Notes: generated from the letters alone by a model not told the origin. A stretch of 14,311 bases of DNA from Promethearchaeota archaeon (GCA_004524385.1 SDNM01000006.1:1-14311), one strand, 5' to 3'; shown: positions 1 through 6,616, numbered from the stretch's first letter. Made by a program: numbers and translations.

Positions 1-273
1 AACTTTCTTCAATTTAGTTCTAAGATCCAACTTAATTTCCTGACACAATTACATGTTAAAGCTACAGATTTGACTAACTATGAAGAGATTGAAATTTCCG
101 TATTAGAAACACTCCCTCTTCATATTCAGTTCAGTGTTATTTCTAATGGAATTTTATTATACGAAAAATTTCCAGATATATGTTCACATTTTATAGAGAA
201 ATTACTCCCTCTTTACTATGATCACATGATTTGGTATAATAAGTTACTTAATCAATCGGAATATATCTATTAA
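1..273 (+). CDS. MNT-family nucleotidyltransferase antitoxin, C-terminal part (runs off the left edge)
   Basis: The frame is open from base 1 to a TAA at 271-273, so the gene begins outside the window; a TTG at 70 is probably an internal codon. The visible tail contains LPLHIQFSVISNGILLYEK followed by a helical, tyrosine-rich end. This matches the C-terminal half of MNT (minimal nucleotidyltransferase) proteins, where a strand and helix with a 'V-I-x-x-G-x-x-L-Y-E' pattern follow the catalytic domain. The catalytic GSx10DxD motif would lie upstream and cannot be seen. The next gene, starting 5 bases downstream, is a HEPN protein with a complete RX4HXY motif, which is the standard MntA-HepT arrangement. 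In studied pairs the MNT enzyme neutralises HepT by transferring AMP to the tyrosine of that motif. The family call rests on the tail plus context. Confidence 0.72.
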   Translation, partial: NFLQFSSKIQLNFLTQLHVKATDLTNYEEIEISVLETLPLHIQFSVISNGILLYEKFPDICSHFIEKLLPLYYDHMIWYNKLLNQSEYIY

Positions 274-278
274 TCGAG

Positions 279-737
279 GTGCAAATAATTACAATAGATT
301 TTTCGTGGATTCGCCAAAAATTCCTTTCTTGCAAAAAGTATTGGTCTAAATTAAAGGAAATCGTTTCAAAAACTTCAGGGGAATTGGAACAGGATATAGA
401 TATTCAGTTGAAGGCTGAACGAATATTTGAAATTTTGAGCCAAATCCTTCTTGATATTTGCACACACATTATTGCCCATTCTGAAGAACCGCCTCCTCAG
501 ACCTATTCAGATTGTATGAGAAAATTGGGCAGTTTAAATATTATTACACCTCAAATGACCGAAAAAGCGGCATCTATGGTAAAAATGAGAAATATAGTTG
601 TTCATCAATATACCGATATTAATTATAGATTATTATTCGAGGAATTATGTGAGTTTCATCAAGATTTTCCACAAATTCAAAAAGAGATTCTTTTCTGGAT
701 TGATTCTCAAGAAAAAAGTGAGTTATCAAAAAAGTGA
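279..737 (+). CDS. HEPN-domain (HepT-like) ribonuclease toxin
   Basis: This all-helical protein of about 152 residues carries the HEPN signature as MRNIVVHQY: Arg104, His109 (RX4H) and Tyr111. In HepT toxins the Arg and His form the RNase active site at the dimer interface, and the Tyr is the residue AMPylated by the MNT partner. All three are present, so the toxin looks intact. The start is a GTG at 279, five bases after the upstream MNT stop and merged with the purine-rich sequence cgaggtg; no in-frame ATG exists before residue 80. The two genes are thus co-transcribed, antitoxin first. Cellular RNA target and trigger cannot be read from sequence. A role in phage defence or plasmid/locus stability is an inference from the family. 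Confidence 0.85.
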   Translation: MQIITIDFSWIRQKFLSCKKYWSKLKEIVSKTSGELEQDIDIQLKAERIFEILSQILLDICTHIIAHSEEPPPQTYSDCMRKLGSLNIITPQMTEKAASMVKMRNIVVHQYTDINYRLLFEELCEFHQDFPQIQKEILFWIDSQEKSELSKK

Positions 738-870
738 ATAAAATTTTCGTATTTAATAGATATTTTTAATAATCTCATCCTCATTTTTATTAAAAATCAT
801 AAAACTCATTTAATTTCATTAATTCTTAAGAGTATAATTTTATTTTAAAAAAACCATAATTTTTAAAAAA

Positions 871-1422
871 ATGAACGAAATCAATCAAAATAACGGAAAG
901 GACTCCGCTGATGCGCAAGAATTTATACAAACATTAACAAACACTATTAAGACTCTGGAAAAAACAATTTCCGTCTTAAATAAGAAATTAAAAGATGCTG
1001 AAAACGAAATTAAAACGCTCAGAGAAGAAAATAGGAATCTGGAAACTAAAGGAGTTAATGCTAGTGAATTAATAAAAGATAATGAAATGTATAAAATGAA
1101 AATTGCTGAATTAGAAAGAGAAATCAAAGAGTACAAGAGAAATCAAGAACCATATGAAGCTGAAAAAGCAAAATCAGAAAAAGTTACCTCAGTCACTAAA
1201 GCTTCTGATATTGTGCCAAAAAAACCGTCTGAAGTAATCAAGGAGCAAGTGTTAGGAGTCTCAGAAAGCACTACTGCAACCAGGAGAAAATGCCCTAATT
1301 GTGGTAATGCTAATCCTGCCTCAATCCATGAAAAAGTTGATAAAACGAGAATTATCATGGAATCCCCAAGAATGTATGGTAAGAAATATATATGCGGCGA
1401 ATGCGGGATCGAGTGGATATAA
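871..1422 (+). CDS. Coiled-coil protein with C-terminal zinc ribbon
   Basis: The 183-residue protein has three parts. Residues about 16-92 are a charged heptad-like coiled coil rich in Lys, Glu, Leu and Ile. Residues about 93-138 are a Ser/Thr/Lys/Pro-rich linker. The C-terminus is a zinc ribbon with two CxxC knuckles, CPNC at 141-144 and CGEC at 175-178, separated by 30 residues. The ribbon resembles those of transcription factors such as TFS/TFIIS in layout and in ending with C-x-x-C-x-x-x-W, but it lacks the acidic D-E hairpin tip, so a cleavage-factor role is not supported. It is likely a dimer or scaffold presenting a zinc finger to nucleic acid or protein. It sits 103 bases upstream of, and in the same direction as, a small GTPase gene that has its own promoter. 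Function unknown. Confidence 0.8.
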   Translation: MNEINQNNGKDSADAQEFIQTLTNTIKTLEKTISVLNKKLKDAENEIKTLREENRNLETKGVNASELIKDNEMYKMKIAELEREIKEYKRNQEPYEAEKAKSEKVTSVTKASDIVPKKPSEVIKEQVLGVSESTTATRRKCPNCGNANPASIHEKVDKTRIIMESPRMYGKKYICGECGIEWI

Positions 1423-1470
1423 ATAAGATAATCAATAAAAAGAATACCGATAAGTCTTTATTTAAGAAAT

Positions 1471-1525
1471 ATCTAATTTTTTATAAGTGTAAATTTTAAA
1501 AATAATATTATACTGTGTAAAATAA
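1471..1525 (+). promoter_or_regulatory. Conserved GTPase promoter/leader, copy 1
   Basis: A TATA-like TTATAAGTG at 1481-1489 is followed by an AT-rich core (AAATTTTAA, then ATTATACTGT ending at 1516) and a 9-base leader before the ATG. The region aligns without gaps to 2248-2302 and 11392-11446. A TATA box about 40 bases before the ATG predicts a transcription start near 1508-1512 and a short leader. There is no clear Shine-Dalgarno sequence. Confidence 0.7.
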
Positions 1526-2080
1526 ATGAGTCAACCTGGTTTAATCTTTAAAATAATTATTGGTGGTGATGGTGGAGTAGGTAAAACGACTATGCTACAC
1601 CGCTATGTTAATAATGAATTCATATTTGATTCGAAAATGACGATCGGTACTGATATTTTTAATAAAATGATCACATTAAAAGAGGGCCCAGTCTGTGCAT
1701 TACAATTATGGGACTTTGGCGGACAAGAAAGGTTCAGATTCATTCTCGATAGCTTTGTAAAAGGGGCTGCGGGTGCATTTTTAATGTTTGATTTAACAGT
1801 TTTTATTAGTTTTAATAATTTACCTAAATGGCTAAATCTTGTCCGTAATGAGGATCCCACACTACCTATTCTTCTTATCGGATCTAAATATGATTTAATA
1901 GATTCTATCACAGTTGATGATGATCTTGTTTGGGAGTTTGTCGAAGACAATAATATATGCGGATATTGTAAAGTCTCCTCGAAAACGGGATATAACGTCA
2001 ATGTAGCATTTGAATCATTAGTAAACACTATCATAGATTATAGAAACATAACCAAAGTAGATCAATCCATGGAAGTTTGA
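1526..2080 (+). CDS. Ras/Rab-like small GTPase, paralogue 1
   Basis: The 184-residue protein is a single complete G domain. G1 (P-loop) is GDGGVGKT at 14-21; the G2 threonine is Thr39 in MTIGTD; G3 is WDFGGQERF at 62-70 with catalytic Gln67; G4 is SKYD at 120-123; G5 is SSK at 151-153. The TIG and WDxxGQERF patterns are those of the Rab/Ras group rather than bacterial MglA. The G4 position normally holds Asn (NKxD); here it is Ser. The C-terminus ends in DQSMEV and has no cysteine, so eukaryote-type prenylation is not available. It likely switches between GTP and GDP forms to control a membrane or cytoskeletal process, but no partner is identified. It has a conserved upstream element and an 84% identical tandem copy starting at 2303. 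Confidence 0.95.
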   Translation: MSQPGLIFKIIIGGDGGVGKTTMLHRYVNNEFIFDSKMTIGTDIFNKMITLKEGPVCALQLWDFGGQERFRFILDSFVKGAAGAFLMFDLTVFISFNNLPKWLNLVRNEDPTLPILLIGSKYDLIDSITVDDDLVWEFVEDNNICGYCKVSSKTGYNVNVAFESLVNTIIDYRNITKVDQSMEV

Positions 2081-2144
2081 ACTACTCCTCCCTAAAAGAA
2101 AGTGTTTTCTTGAGCAATTATTTTAAAATAAAAGGTTAAAGATT

Positions 2145-2204
2145 TTACCTATCAGAGAAGGCGGCTCTCAAGGAAATGGGCTTCTCTAACATGTTCTTGC
2201 TTAT
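2145..2204 (-). pseudogene. Trapped 3' end of the 2922-3626 gene
   Basis: Read on the minus strand, this segment encodes SKNMLEKPISLRAAFSDR followed by TAA. The intact gene ends SKNMLEKPISVRDAFSDR then TAA. Homology starts abruptly near the ISK codons, and there is no start or upstream coding sequence. It is a remnant left by tandem duplication, not a gene. About 4 of 60 bases differ, fewer than in the flanking 3' region. Confidence 0.85.
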
Positions 2205-2247
2205 ATAAAAATAATACGATTAGTTTACATTGAAGAAAATATAACAT

Positions 2248-2302
2248 ATCTAATTTTTTATAAGTGTAAATTTTAATAATAAAATTATACTGTTTAAATT
2301 CA
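2248..2302 (+). promoter_or_regulatory. Conserved GTPase promoter/leader, copy 2
   Basis: The TATA-like TTATAAGTG lies at 2258-2266, the ATTATACTGT block ends at 2293, and 9 bases separate it from the ATG. It is nearly identical to copy 1; differences sit mainly in the AT-rich middle (TTTTAATAATAAAATT versus TTTTAAAAATAATATT). Its presence gives the second GTPase its own transcription start rather than reliance on read-through from the first. Confidence 0.7.
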
Positions 2303-2857
2303 ATGATTCAACCTAGTTTAATCTTTAAAATAATTATTGGTGGTGATGGTGGAGTAGGTAAAACTACTATGCTACACCGCTATGTTAATGGTAGATTCTT
2401 ATTTGATACGAAGATGACCATCGGTACTGATATTTTTCATAAAATACTCACATTAAAAGAGGGTCCCGTCTGCTCATTACAATTATGGGACTTTGGCGGA
2501 CAAGAAAGGTTCAGATTCATCCTCGATAGCTTTTTAAAAGGCGCTGCGGGTGCATTTTTAATGTTTGATTTAACAAACTATATAAGTTTTAATAATTTAC
2601 CTAAATGGCTAAATATTGTCCGTAAAGATGATCCCACACTCCCTATTCTTCTTCTAGGATCTAAATATGATTTAGTAGATTCTATCACAGTTGATGATGA
2701 TCTTGTTTCTGAGTTTGTCGAAGACAATAATATAAGTGGATATTGTAAAGTCTCCTCGAAAACGGGCTATAACATCAATTTTGTATTTGAATCATTAGTA
2801 AGCACTATCATAAATCATAGACAATTAACCATTGTAGATCAATCAATGGAGGTTTGA
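2303..2857 (+). CDS. Ras/Rab-like small GTPase, paralogue 2 (tandem copy)
   Basis: This protein matches the upstream GTPase over all 184 residues without a gap; by hand count 29 residues differ (about 84% identity). All nucleotide-binding motifs are unchanged: GDGGVGKT, TIGTD, WDFGGQERF, SKYD and SSK. Differences cluster before switch I (NGRFLFDT instead of NNEFIFDS), after the DLT strand (NY versus VF), and in the C-terminal helix. That leaves the enzyme core alike and suggests effector or regulator surfaces are drifting. There is no C-terminal cysteine. It faces the minus-strand gene ending at 2922, 64 bases downstream. Promoter, coding region and 3' flank all align with copy 1 at a constant 777-base offset. 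Confidence 0.95.
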   Translation: MIQPSLIFKIIIGGDGGVGKTTMLHRYVNGRFLFDTKMTIGTDIFHKILTLKEGPVCSLQLWDFGGQERFRFILDSFLKGAAGAFLMFDLTNYISFNNLPKWLNIVRKDDPTLPILLLGSKYDLVDSITVDDDLVSEFVEDNNISGYCKVSSKTGYNINFVFESLVSTIINHRQLTIVDQSMEV

Positions 2858-2921
2858 CCTACTCCTCCCTAAAGGAAACTGGTTTCTTAAGCGTTTATTT
2901 TAAATTTAAAGGTAAAAAATT

Positions 2922-3626
2922 TTACCTATCAGAGAAGGCGTCTCTCACGGAAATGGGCTTCTCTAACATATTCTTACTTATTTCTTTTGCCCGTCGCTCG
3001 ATTACACTCTTTTTTTGGACCATATTTCTCTGATACTTTTTATATCGCCTAATTGCGATATTTTTCCATTTCTTTTTCCATGCGGGAAACCCGGTCTTGA
3101 CAAACCTCTCGCGATTTGGAAAGTCTCGGCATACCCAATCAAACAAGACGAAATATCTTTGGATACCTGCCTCTTTGGTCAGATTCCTTGAAGATACGCC
3201 CAGTTTTCTGAGATGCTGAATCAATTTACCTTCCACCGCATCCTGAAGTTTACCTTCTACAATTGCGGGCTCGTAATATATATCGTTCTCGTGAAAATAT
3301 TCTCTCACAGGATCGAAACAATTACCCCTGCACAGAAGGATACGATCTCCTTTAGTATGATTAAGTGCTCTAAGAGCATCAATAGTTATCTTTACTATAT
3401 GCTCTTTCACCTTATCATCGCTCTTATTTTCTTCATTATAGAGCCCTACGGGAATTGATCTGAAGATTATCTTCTCGCTCTGCGTGTCTCGAAAGCCGAT
3501 GAAGGCATCTCCGACTAGATCTCCCGTCCCAGCATCGTCAATTTCTATTGTTCTTCCCTTCCACTCGCTGGGATTAATAGTGGATTGGCACGACTCCCCG
3601 TCGTGATTCTCTTTTTCTGTCTTCAT
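2922..3626 (-). CDS. Unrecognised protein, possible RNase H-like fold
   Basis: I do not recognise this 234-residue protein with confidence. Near the N-terminus (residues 27-45) it has IEIDDAGTGDLVGDAFIGF, which resembles the first strand and turn of RNase HII-type folds (acidic residue, then AG.G.LVG). A later segment, GDRILLCRGNCFDPVREYF (93-111), looks like another alpha/beta unit. Residues about 183-222 are very basic (WKKKWKNIAIRRYKKYQR), which would suit nucleic-acid binding. A nuclease-like or nucleic-acid-binding role is only a guess. Its G+C (about 43-45% in two sampled 60-base lines) is higher than that of its neighbours, which could reflect different selection or transfer. ATG at 3626 is the only plausible start before the conserved strand. 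It converges on GTPase copy 2, and its last codons were duplicated with the GTPase. Confidence 0.8.
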   Translation of the reverse strand: MKTEKENHDGESCQSTINPSEWKGRTIEIDDAGTGDLVGDAFIGFRDTQSEKIIFRSIPVGLYNEENKSDDKVKEHIVKITIDALRALNHTKGDRILLCRGNCFDPVREYFHENDIYYEPAIVEGKLQDAVEGKLIQHLRKLGVSSRNLTKEAGIQRYFVLFDWVCRDFPNRERFVKTGFPAWKKKWKNIAIRRYKKYQRNMVQKKSVIERRAKEISKNMLEKPISVRDAFSDR

Positions 3627-3819
3627 TATATATTTAAACGTTTTCTAACATAAATAGATTACGATTTAACTAATTTAAATCAATCAATGAACTTAATTTT
3701 AACAATGGGAGATAATTTATCCATATTTTTTATTATTTCGCCAACTTTTAATTTCACTATTTAAAAATTATTTGATATTATAGAATATAGATTAAAAATG
3801 AGGGAATAAACTTTTTAAA

Positions 3820-5079
3820 ATGTTCAAAAAAATTGAAGATTGGTTCAAAGAACAACAAAAAAAGTTTCAACAATGGAAAGAAGAACAAGAACGACGTCAA
3901 AGACAATGGAAGAACAAAACGGATAAATTGATCCCGCCTAGTTTACAAAAACTTGTGGAAATGTATCCATTAATCAAAAATATGGAATTTTATAACCCAT
4001 TATTGATCAATCCTGAAGAAGAAAGTGAATTTTCACGGAATTTGGACGATAAAAATTACATAAAAGAAATACATGCAGAATTGATTGAAAAGTTATATAA
4101 AAATTCAATTATTAGCCGTGATGATGAAAATGGAAGAAAAATTCGACCTGCAACTACAGAAGAATTAAAAGAGTATAATAATAAAAAGACCGACAAAACT
4201 AAAATTTGGAGAATAAAGGATGCCTTTAATATTATAAGTTCGTATATTGGGCTCCCAGAAATCAAAGCTCATCATTTAAAAGGTATGGGTGCAAAATTGG
4301 GTTCAAAAGTGTATCTTTCCTCTAGCAATGTTGTAGATCCTTATTTTCCAGAGTTAGTTGACATTGGTGATAATGTCGTTATGGGAATGGGCGCCTCAAT
4401 TTTTTGTCATGAATTTATTGATGGGGAATTATTCGTGGGTGAAGTTAAAATCGGAAAGAATTGTCTCATTGGTTTTGGTTCAATTGTCTTACCTGGCACT
4501 CAAATGGGAGATAATTCTATTTTAACTCCAGGTTTTTTAACATCGGATTTAAATGAAAATACAATGGCGAAGGGACTTGATGGCTCCATTAGGATTGAAA
4601 AAAATGCAAATAAAAATTTACCAAAAAGAAGAGTTGAAAGCCTAAATTTTACGCTACATGATTATATGAGCAAATTAATATTTCCGAAAGGCGATTATTT
4701 CAAGACAATGTTTAATAATATGTATATCGAATGGCAAAAATCGCCATTAGTAAGTCAGAGTTTTAGACAAACTCTTTTAAGAAAAGCGGGAGTTAAAATA
4801 GGAAAAAGTGTTAAAATCGAAGATAACGTTCATTTTGACACATATTATCCTGAAAAAATTACAATTGAAGAAGGTGTTGTAATAAAAAGCGGTGCAACCA
4901 TCATTACTCACGAAGGAACTGTCTCTAATTTTAGAACTGGGAATGTAGAAATTGGAAAAAACGTAGTTATTGAATCTGGTGCAAAATTATTGCCTGGAGT
5001 GAAAATTGGAAAGAACTCAAAAATCTTTGCCTACGCTTTTGTTGATAGTGATATACCTCCAGACTCTGAGTTTTTCTGA
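3820..5079 (+). CDS. Double left-handed beta-helix (hexapeptide) acyltransferase-like protein
   Basis: The 419-residue protein contains two separate hexapeptide-repeat (LbH) domains of the maltose O-acetyltransferase kind. Domain 1 spans about residues 153-265 and domain 2 about 322-419. Each shows the same order: an IG/LG turn, a D-P-x-F or Y-P-E segment, an 'I-x-x-x-V-V' rung, a His-containing turn (CHEF with His197; THEG with His364), then repeated VKIGKN/VEIGKN rungs and a LPG turn. The His is at the place of the catalytic base in acetyltransferases of this family. Residues 1-35 form a highly charged, Gln/Lys-rich amphipathic helix with Trp and Phe that could bind a membrane or self-associate. 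Single-domain relatives are about 180-220 residues and trimeric; this is a fusion of two units. The acceptor is unknown, perhaps a sugar or lipid precursor. It stands alone with its own AT-rich upstream region. Confidence 0.85.
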   Translation: MFKKIEDWFKEQQKKFQQWKEEQERRQRQWKNKTDKLIPPSLQKLVEMYPLIKNMEFYNPLLINPEEESEFSRNLDDKNYIKEIHAELIEKLYKNSIISRDDENGRKIRPATTEELKEYNNKKTDKTKIWRIKDAFNIISSYIGLPEIKAHHLKGMGAKLGSKVYLSSSNVVDPYFPELVDIGDNVVMGMGASIFCHEFIDGELFVGEVKIGKNCLIGFGSIVLPGTQMGDNSILTPGFLTSDLNENTMAKGLDGSIRIEKNANKNLPKRRVESLNFTLHDYMSKLIFPKGDYFKTMFNNMYIEWQKSPLVSQSFRQTLLRKAGVKIGKSVKIEDNVHFDTYYPEKITIEEGVVIKSGATIITHEGTVSNFRTGNVEIGKNVVIESGAKLLPGVKIGKNSKIFAYAFVDSDIPPDSEFF

Positions 5080-5130
5080 CATAATCCATCACTCTTTTTG
5101 TTTATTTAAAAAAAAATAAATTAGAAGTTC

Positions 5131-5547
5131 CTAACTTTCTTTAGTTTTAGCACCTTCTTGATCGTTTTTGCTTAGCTTAAGAAAACCTCCAGATAATACA
5201 CCCAACAATATAGTAAGGGAAATGGCGATAGCAAGTAAAAACAGATTCCCCGGCACGAGTAATGCCCAACATACCCAAACAACTGCTATTGTAGCACCTA
5301 ACAGATCGCTAACTAATCTTTTATAATTATACAAATCTTCCTTGTTTTCTTCATCTTTTTTGCTTAGCTTAAGAAAACCATCAGATAATACACCCAACAA
5401 GATAGTAAGGGAAATAGCAACAGCGAGTAACAGCAAAACAGATCCAATCATAACAACAACGAGAAAAACAAACATTATCCAAACAACTGCTACAGCTGCA
5501 CCTAACACTTCGCTAACTAATCTTTTATAATTATACAAATCTTTCAC
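5131..5547 (-). CDS. Small membrane protein built from two tandem copies
   Basis: The 138-residue protein consists of two homologous halves. Each starts with DLYNYKRLVS, continues into two hydrophobic helices around AVAVVW/TIAVVW and SLTILLGVLS, and ends with GFLKLSK plus a charged tail. The halves remain similar at DNA level: tgcttagcttaagaaaacc in both, and a long identical stretch over the DLYNYKRL codons. The N-terminal copy has four extra residues between its helices. Four membrane segments are therefore expected, with Lys/Asp/Glu-rich loops, probably cytoplasmic. I do not recognise a family. It converges on the acyltransferase gene (51 bases between the stops), so the two are not co-transcribed. 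Confidence 0.75.
   Translation of the reverse strand: MKDLYNYKRLVSEVLGAAVAVVWIMFVFLVVVMIGSVLLLLAVAISLTILLGVLSDGFLKLSKKDEENKEDLYNYKRLVSDLLGATIAVVWVCWALLVPGNLFLLAIAISLTILLGVLSGGFLKLSKNDQEGAKTKES
5159..5340 (-). repeat. Internal repeat unit encoding the C-terminal half of the membrane protein
   Basis: This segment is homologous to 5351-5544. The aligned offset changes from 192 to 204 bases across the unit, so the other copy contains a 12-base (four-codon) insertion between the helices. The frame is kept, and strong DNA similarity indicates a fairly recent duplication. Confidence 0.75.
5351..5544 (-). repeat. Internal repeat unit encoding the N-terminal half of the membrane protein
   Basis: This is the second copy of the in-gene duplication. 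It shares gcttagcttaagaaaacc, gataatacacccaacaa and cttttataattatacaaatc blocks with 5159-5340. Confidence 0.75.
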
Positions 5548-5660
5548 TCTCCAATTTTTTTTCTATTTCTTTATTATTTATAATCCTTAAAAAAGTGTCA
5601 TATTACTATATAGAGAAAATACACCTATTTTTTTTATATTGATTATAATAATAAAAAGAG

Positions 5661-5738
5661 ATTAAAAGTAATCATGGTAAAAATGCCAATATCTCTCTTG
5701 TTAAATCTCCAATAAGAACTTCAGCTTTTTTTAAAGAA
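5661..5738 (-). repeat. Source copy of the dispersed 3'-end repeat
   Basis: This segment covers the last ~20 codons and 11 bases beyond the stop of the 5672-6118 gene. It aligns gap-free with 11264-11341 with roughly 8-9 mismatches in 78 bases (about 90%). Confidence 0.85.
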
Positions 5739-6118
5739 TAACCTCGAACTTTATAACTCTCAACAAGGGGATTTAATTGTCCTTCAATCAATCTCGATAT
5801 CAGTAACACGGCCCCAAGACATTCGCCAAACGCCTTTTGAACCAATTCGCAAGTAAAGCTTCGATCTTCTTCTTTTTTCCATTCACGAGAATACCCCTTA
5901 ATTAAGGCAGGAGACCATGGGACTGGTGTCCCCAAAAGATCACTTAATATATCTGCCTTCATATATTTATCCCAGATAAACACCATATCTTTCTTATCCA
6001 CCTCATTAGGGCTAATTTCTTGTTCAGGAACATGAACTATTGAAGTTGCATAAGGCTGGAATATACCAAACCAACACATCGTTAAAGGCTGCTCTTCCTC
6101 CTCAGTCAATTTATCCAC
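5672..6118 (-). CDS. Hypothetical protein, weak gamma-glutamylcyclotransferase/ChaC-like resemblance
   Basis: The 148-residue soluble protein has MCWFGIFQPYATSI near its start, then ADILSDLLGTPVPWSPALIKGYSREW, a GAVLLISR strand, and SYKVRGYSLKKAEVLIGD. The order aromatic-GxxxP, 'A-L-I-x-G-Y', 'G-A-V-L-x-I' and 'x-x-R-G-Y-x-x-x-x-V-x-x' is reminiscent of gamma-glutamylcyclotransferase/ChaC-like folds. The classical YGS/YGTLR loop is not obvious, so this is a weak suggestion only. The gene is single, on the opposite strand to the next gene, with which it shares a 123-base divergent promoter region. Its last ~20 codons plus 11 bases of 3' flank occur again at 11264-11341 as a fragment, so a paralogue once existed or was copied. 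Confidence 0.65.
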   Translation of the reverse strand: MDKLTEEEEQPLTMCWFGIFQPYATSIVHVPEQEISPNEVDKKDMVFIWDKYMKADILSDLLGTPVPWSPALIKGYSREWKKEEDRSFTCELVQKAFGECLGAVLLISRLIEGQLNPLVESYKVRGYSLKKAEVLIGDLTREILAFLP

Positions 6119-6241
6119 ACCTGTAAGTTTTCATCATTTTTATATCATTGTTTTAATAAATATTAAATCCAAAAAAATTTAAATAATTATAATGTGTAGA
6201 TATAAAATAAAAACCTAAAAAAAAGCGAGCGAATCGAAAGA

Positions 6242-6616
6242 ATGCCTATTTCAGATATTTTAACTTTTCCCCATTTCTGGGTCATGCTGATTGGAATAGC
6301 GCTTTTAGCACTTTCAATCATTGTAGTAACAATCCACAAACCGGAGAAATGGTTTTTACTCCATAAGACTTTCGCTATGGCTGGAATAATACTGACACTA
6401 ATCGGCCTTCTTGTATTGATGGGATTAAATTTCATTTTAATTCATGCGATTTTCGGGTTAGTTGTCATAGTCTGGTTAATTGGCGAAATATTAGGTGGCT
6501 ACGTTGCGTCTAAAAAGCAGGATAAAAATATGCGAAAAATGCACATTTTGGCTGGTCGAATAGTGTTCCTCATTGCTATAATTGTGCTGATATTCGGAAT
6601 TTTAGCTTTTATCTAA
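6242..6616 (+). CDS. Four-helix membrane protein with conserved-looking histidines, possibly b561-like
   Basis: The 124-residue protein has four predicted membrane helices, at about 12-31, 42-61, 64-84 and 103-123. Histidines sit at helix ends or inside: His11, His32, His41 (LLHK), His68 (IHAIFG) and His101 (MHILAGR). The spacing of His near the ends of the central helices, together with HxxxG motifs, resembles cytochrome b561-type heme-binding domains, which pass electrons across membranes. The similarity is by pattern only, and a non-heme membrane protein remains possible. A TATA-like gatataaaata at about 6198-6208 lies about 35-40 bases before the ATG. The gene is divergent from 5672-6118 and convergent with the creatininase gene. 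Confidence 0.75.
   Translation: MPISDILTFPHFWVMLIGIALLALSIIVVTIHKPEKWFLLHKTFAMAGIILTLIGLLVLMGLNFILIHAIFGLVVIVWLIGEILGGYVASKKQDKNMRKMHILAGRIVFLIAIIVLIFGILAFI

Larger units (their letters stand above)
1469..2205 (+). repeat. Tandem duplication unit A (GTPase cassette)
   Basis: This unit aligns gap-free with 2246-2982 at an offset of exactly 777 bases. It covers the promoter, the GTPase gene, 64 bases of 3' flank (about 83% identical) and 60 bases derived from the end of the minus-strand gene at 2922-3626 (about 93% identical). The left end of homology is at about 1469 and the right end at about 2205. The 40 bases at 2206-2245 are unique junction sequence. Confidence 0.85.
2246..2982 (+). repeat. 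Tandem duplication unit B (GTPase cassette)
   Basis: This is the second copy of the 737-base unit at 1469-2205. Its right part overlaps the intact 3' end of the minus-strand gene (2922-3626). This unit therefore keeps the original convergent arrangement, and unit A carries only the trapped end of that gene. Confidence 0.85.

Noticed and set aside
1603..2034. Long minus-strand frame opposite GTPase copy 1, with a similar one opposite copy 3 (11524-11832)
   Set aside because: They are antisense shadows of a conserved coding region; the plus-strand G motifs are unambiguous.
3213..3458. Plus-strand frame inside the 2922-3626 gene
   Set aside because: Overlapping shadow of the minus-strand gene, with no start context or homology.
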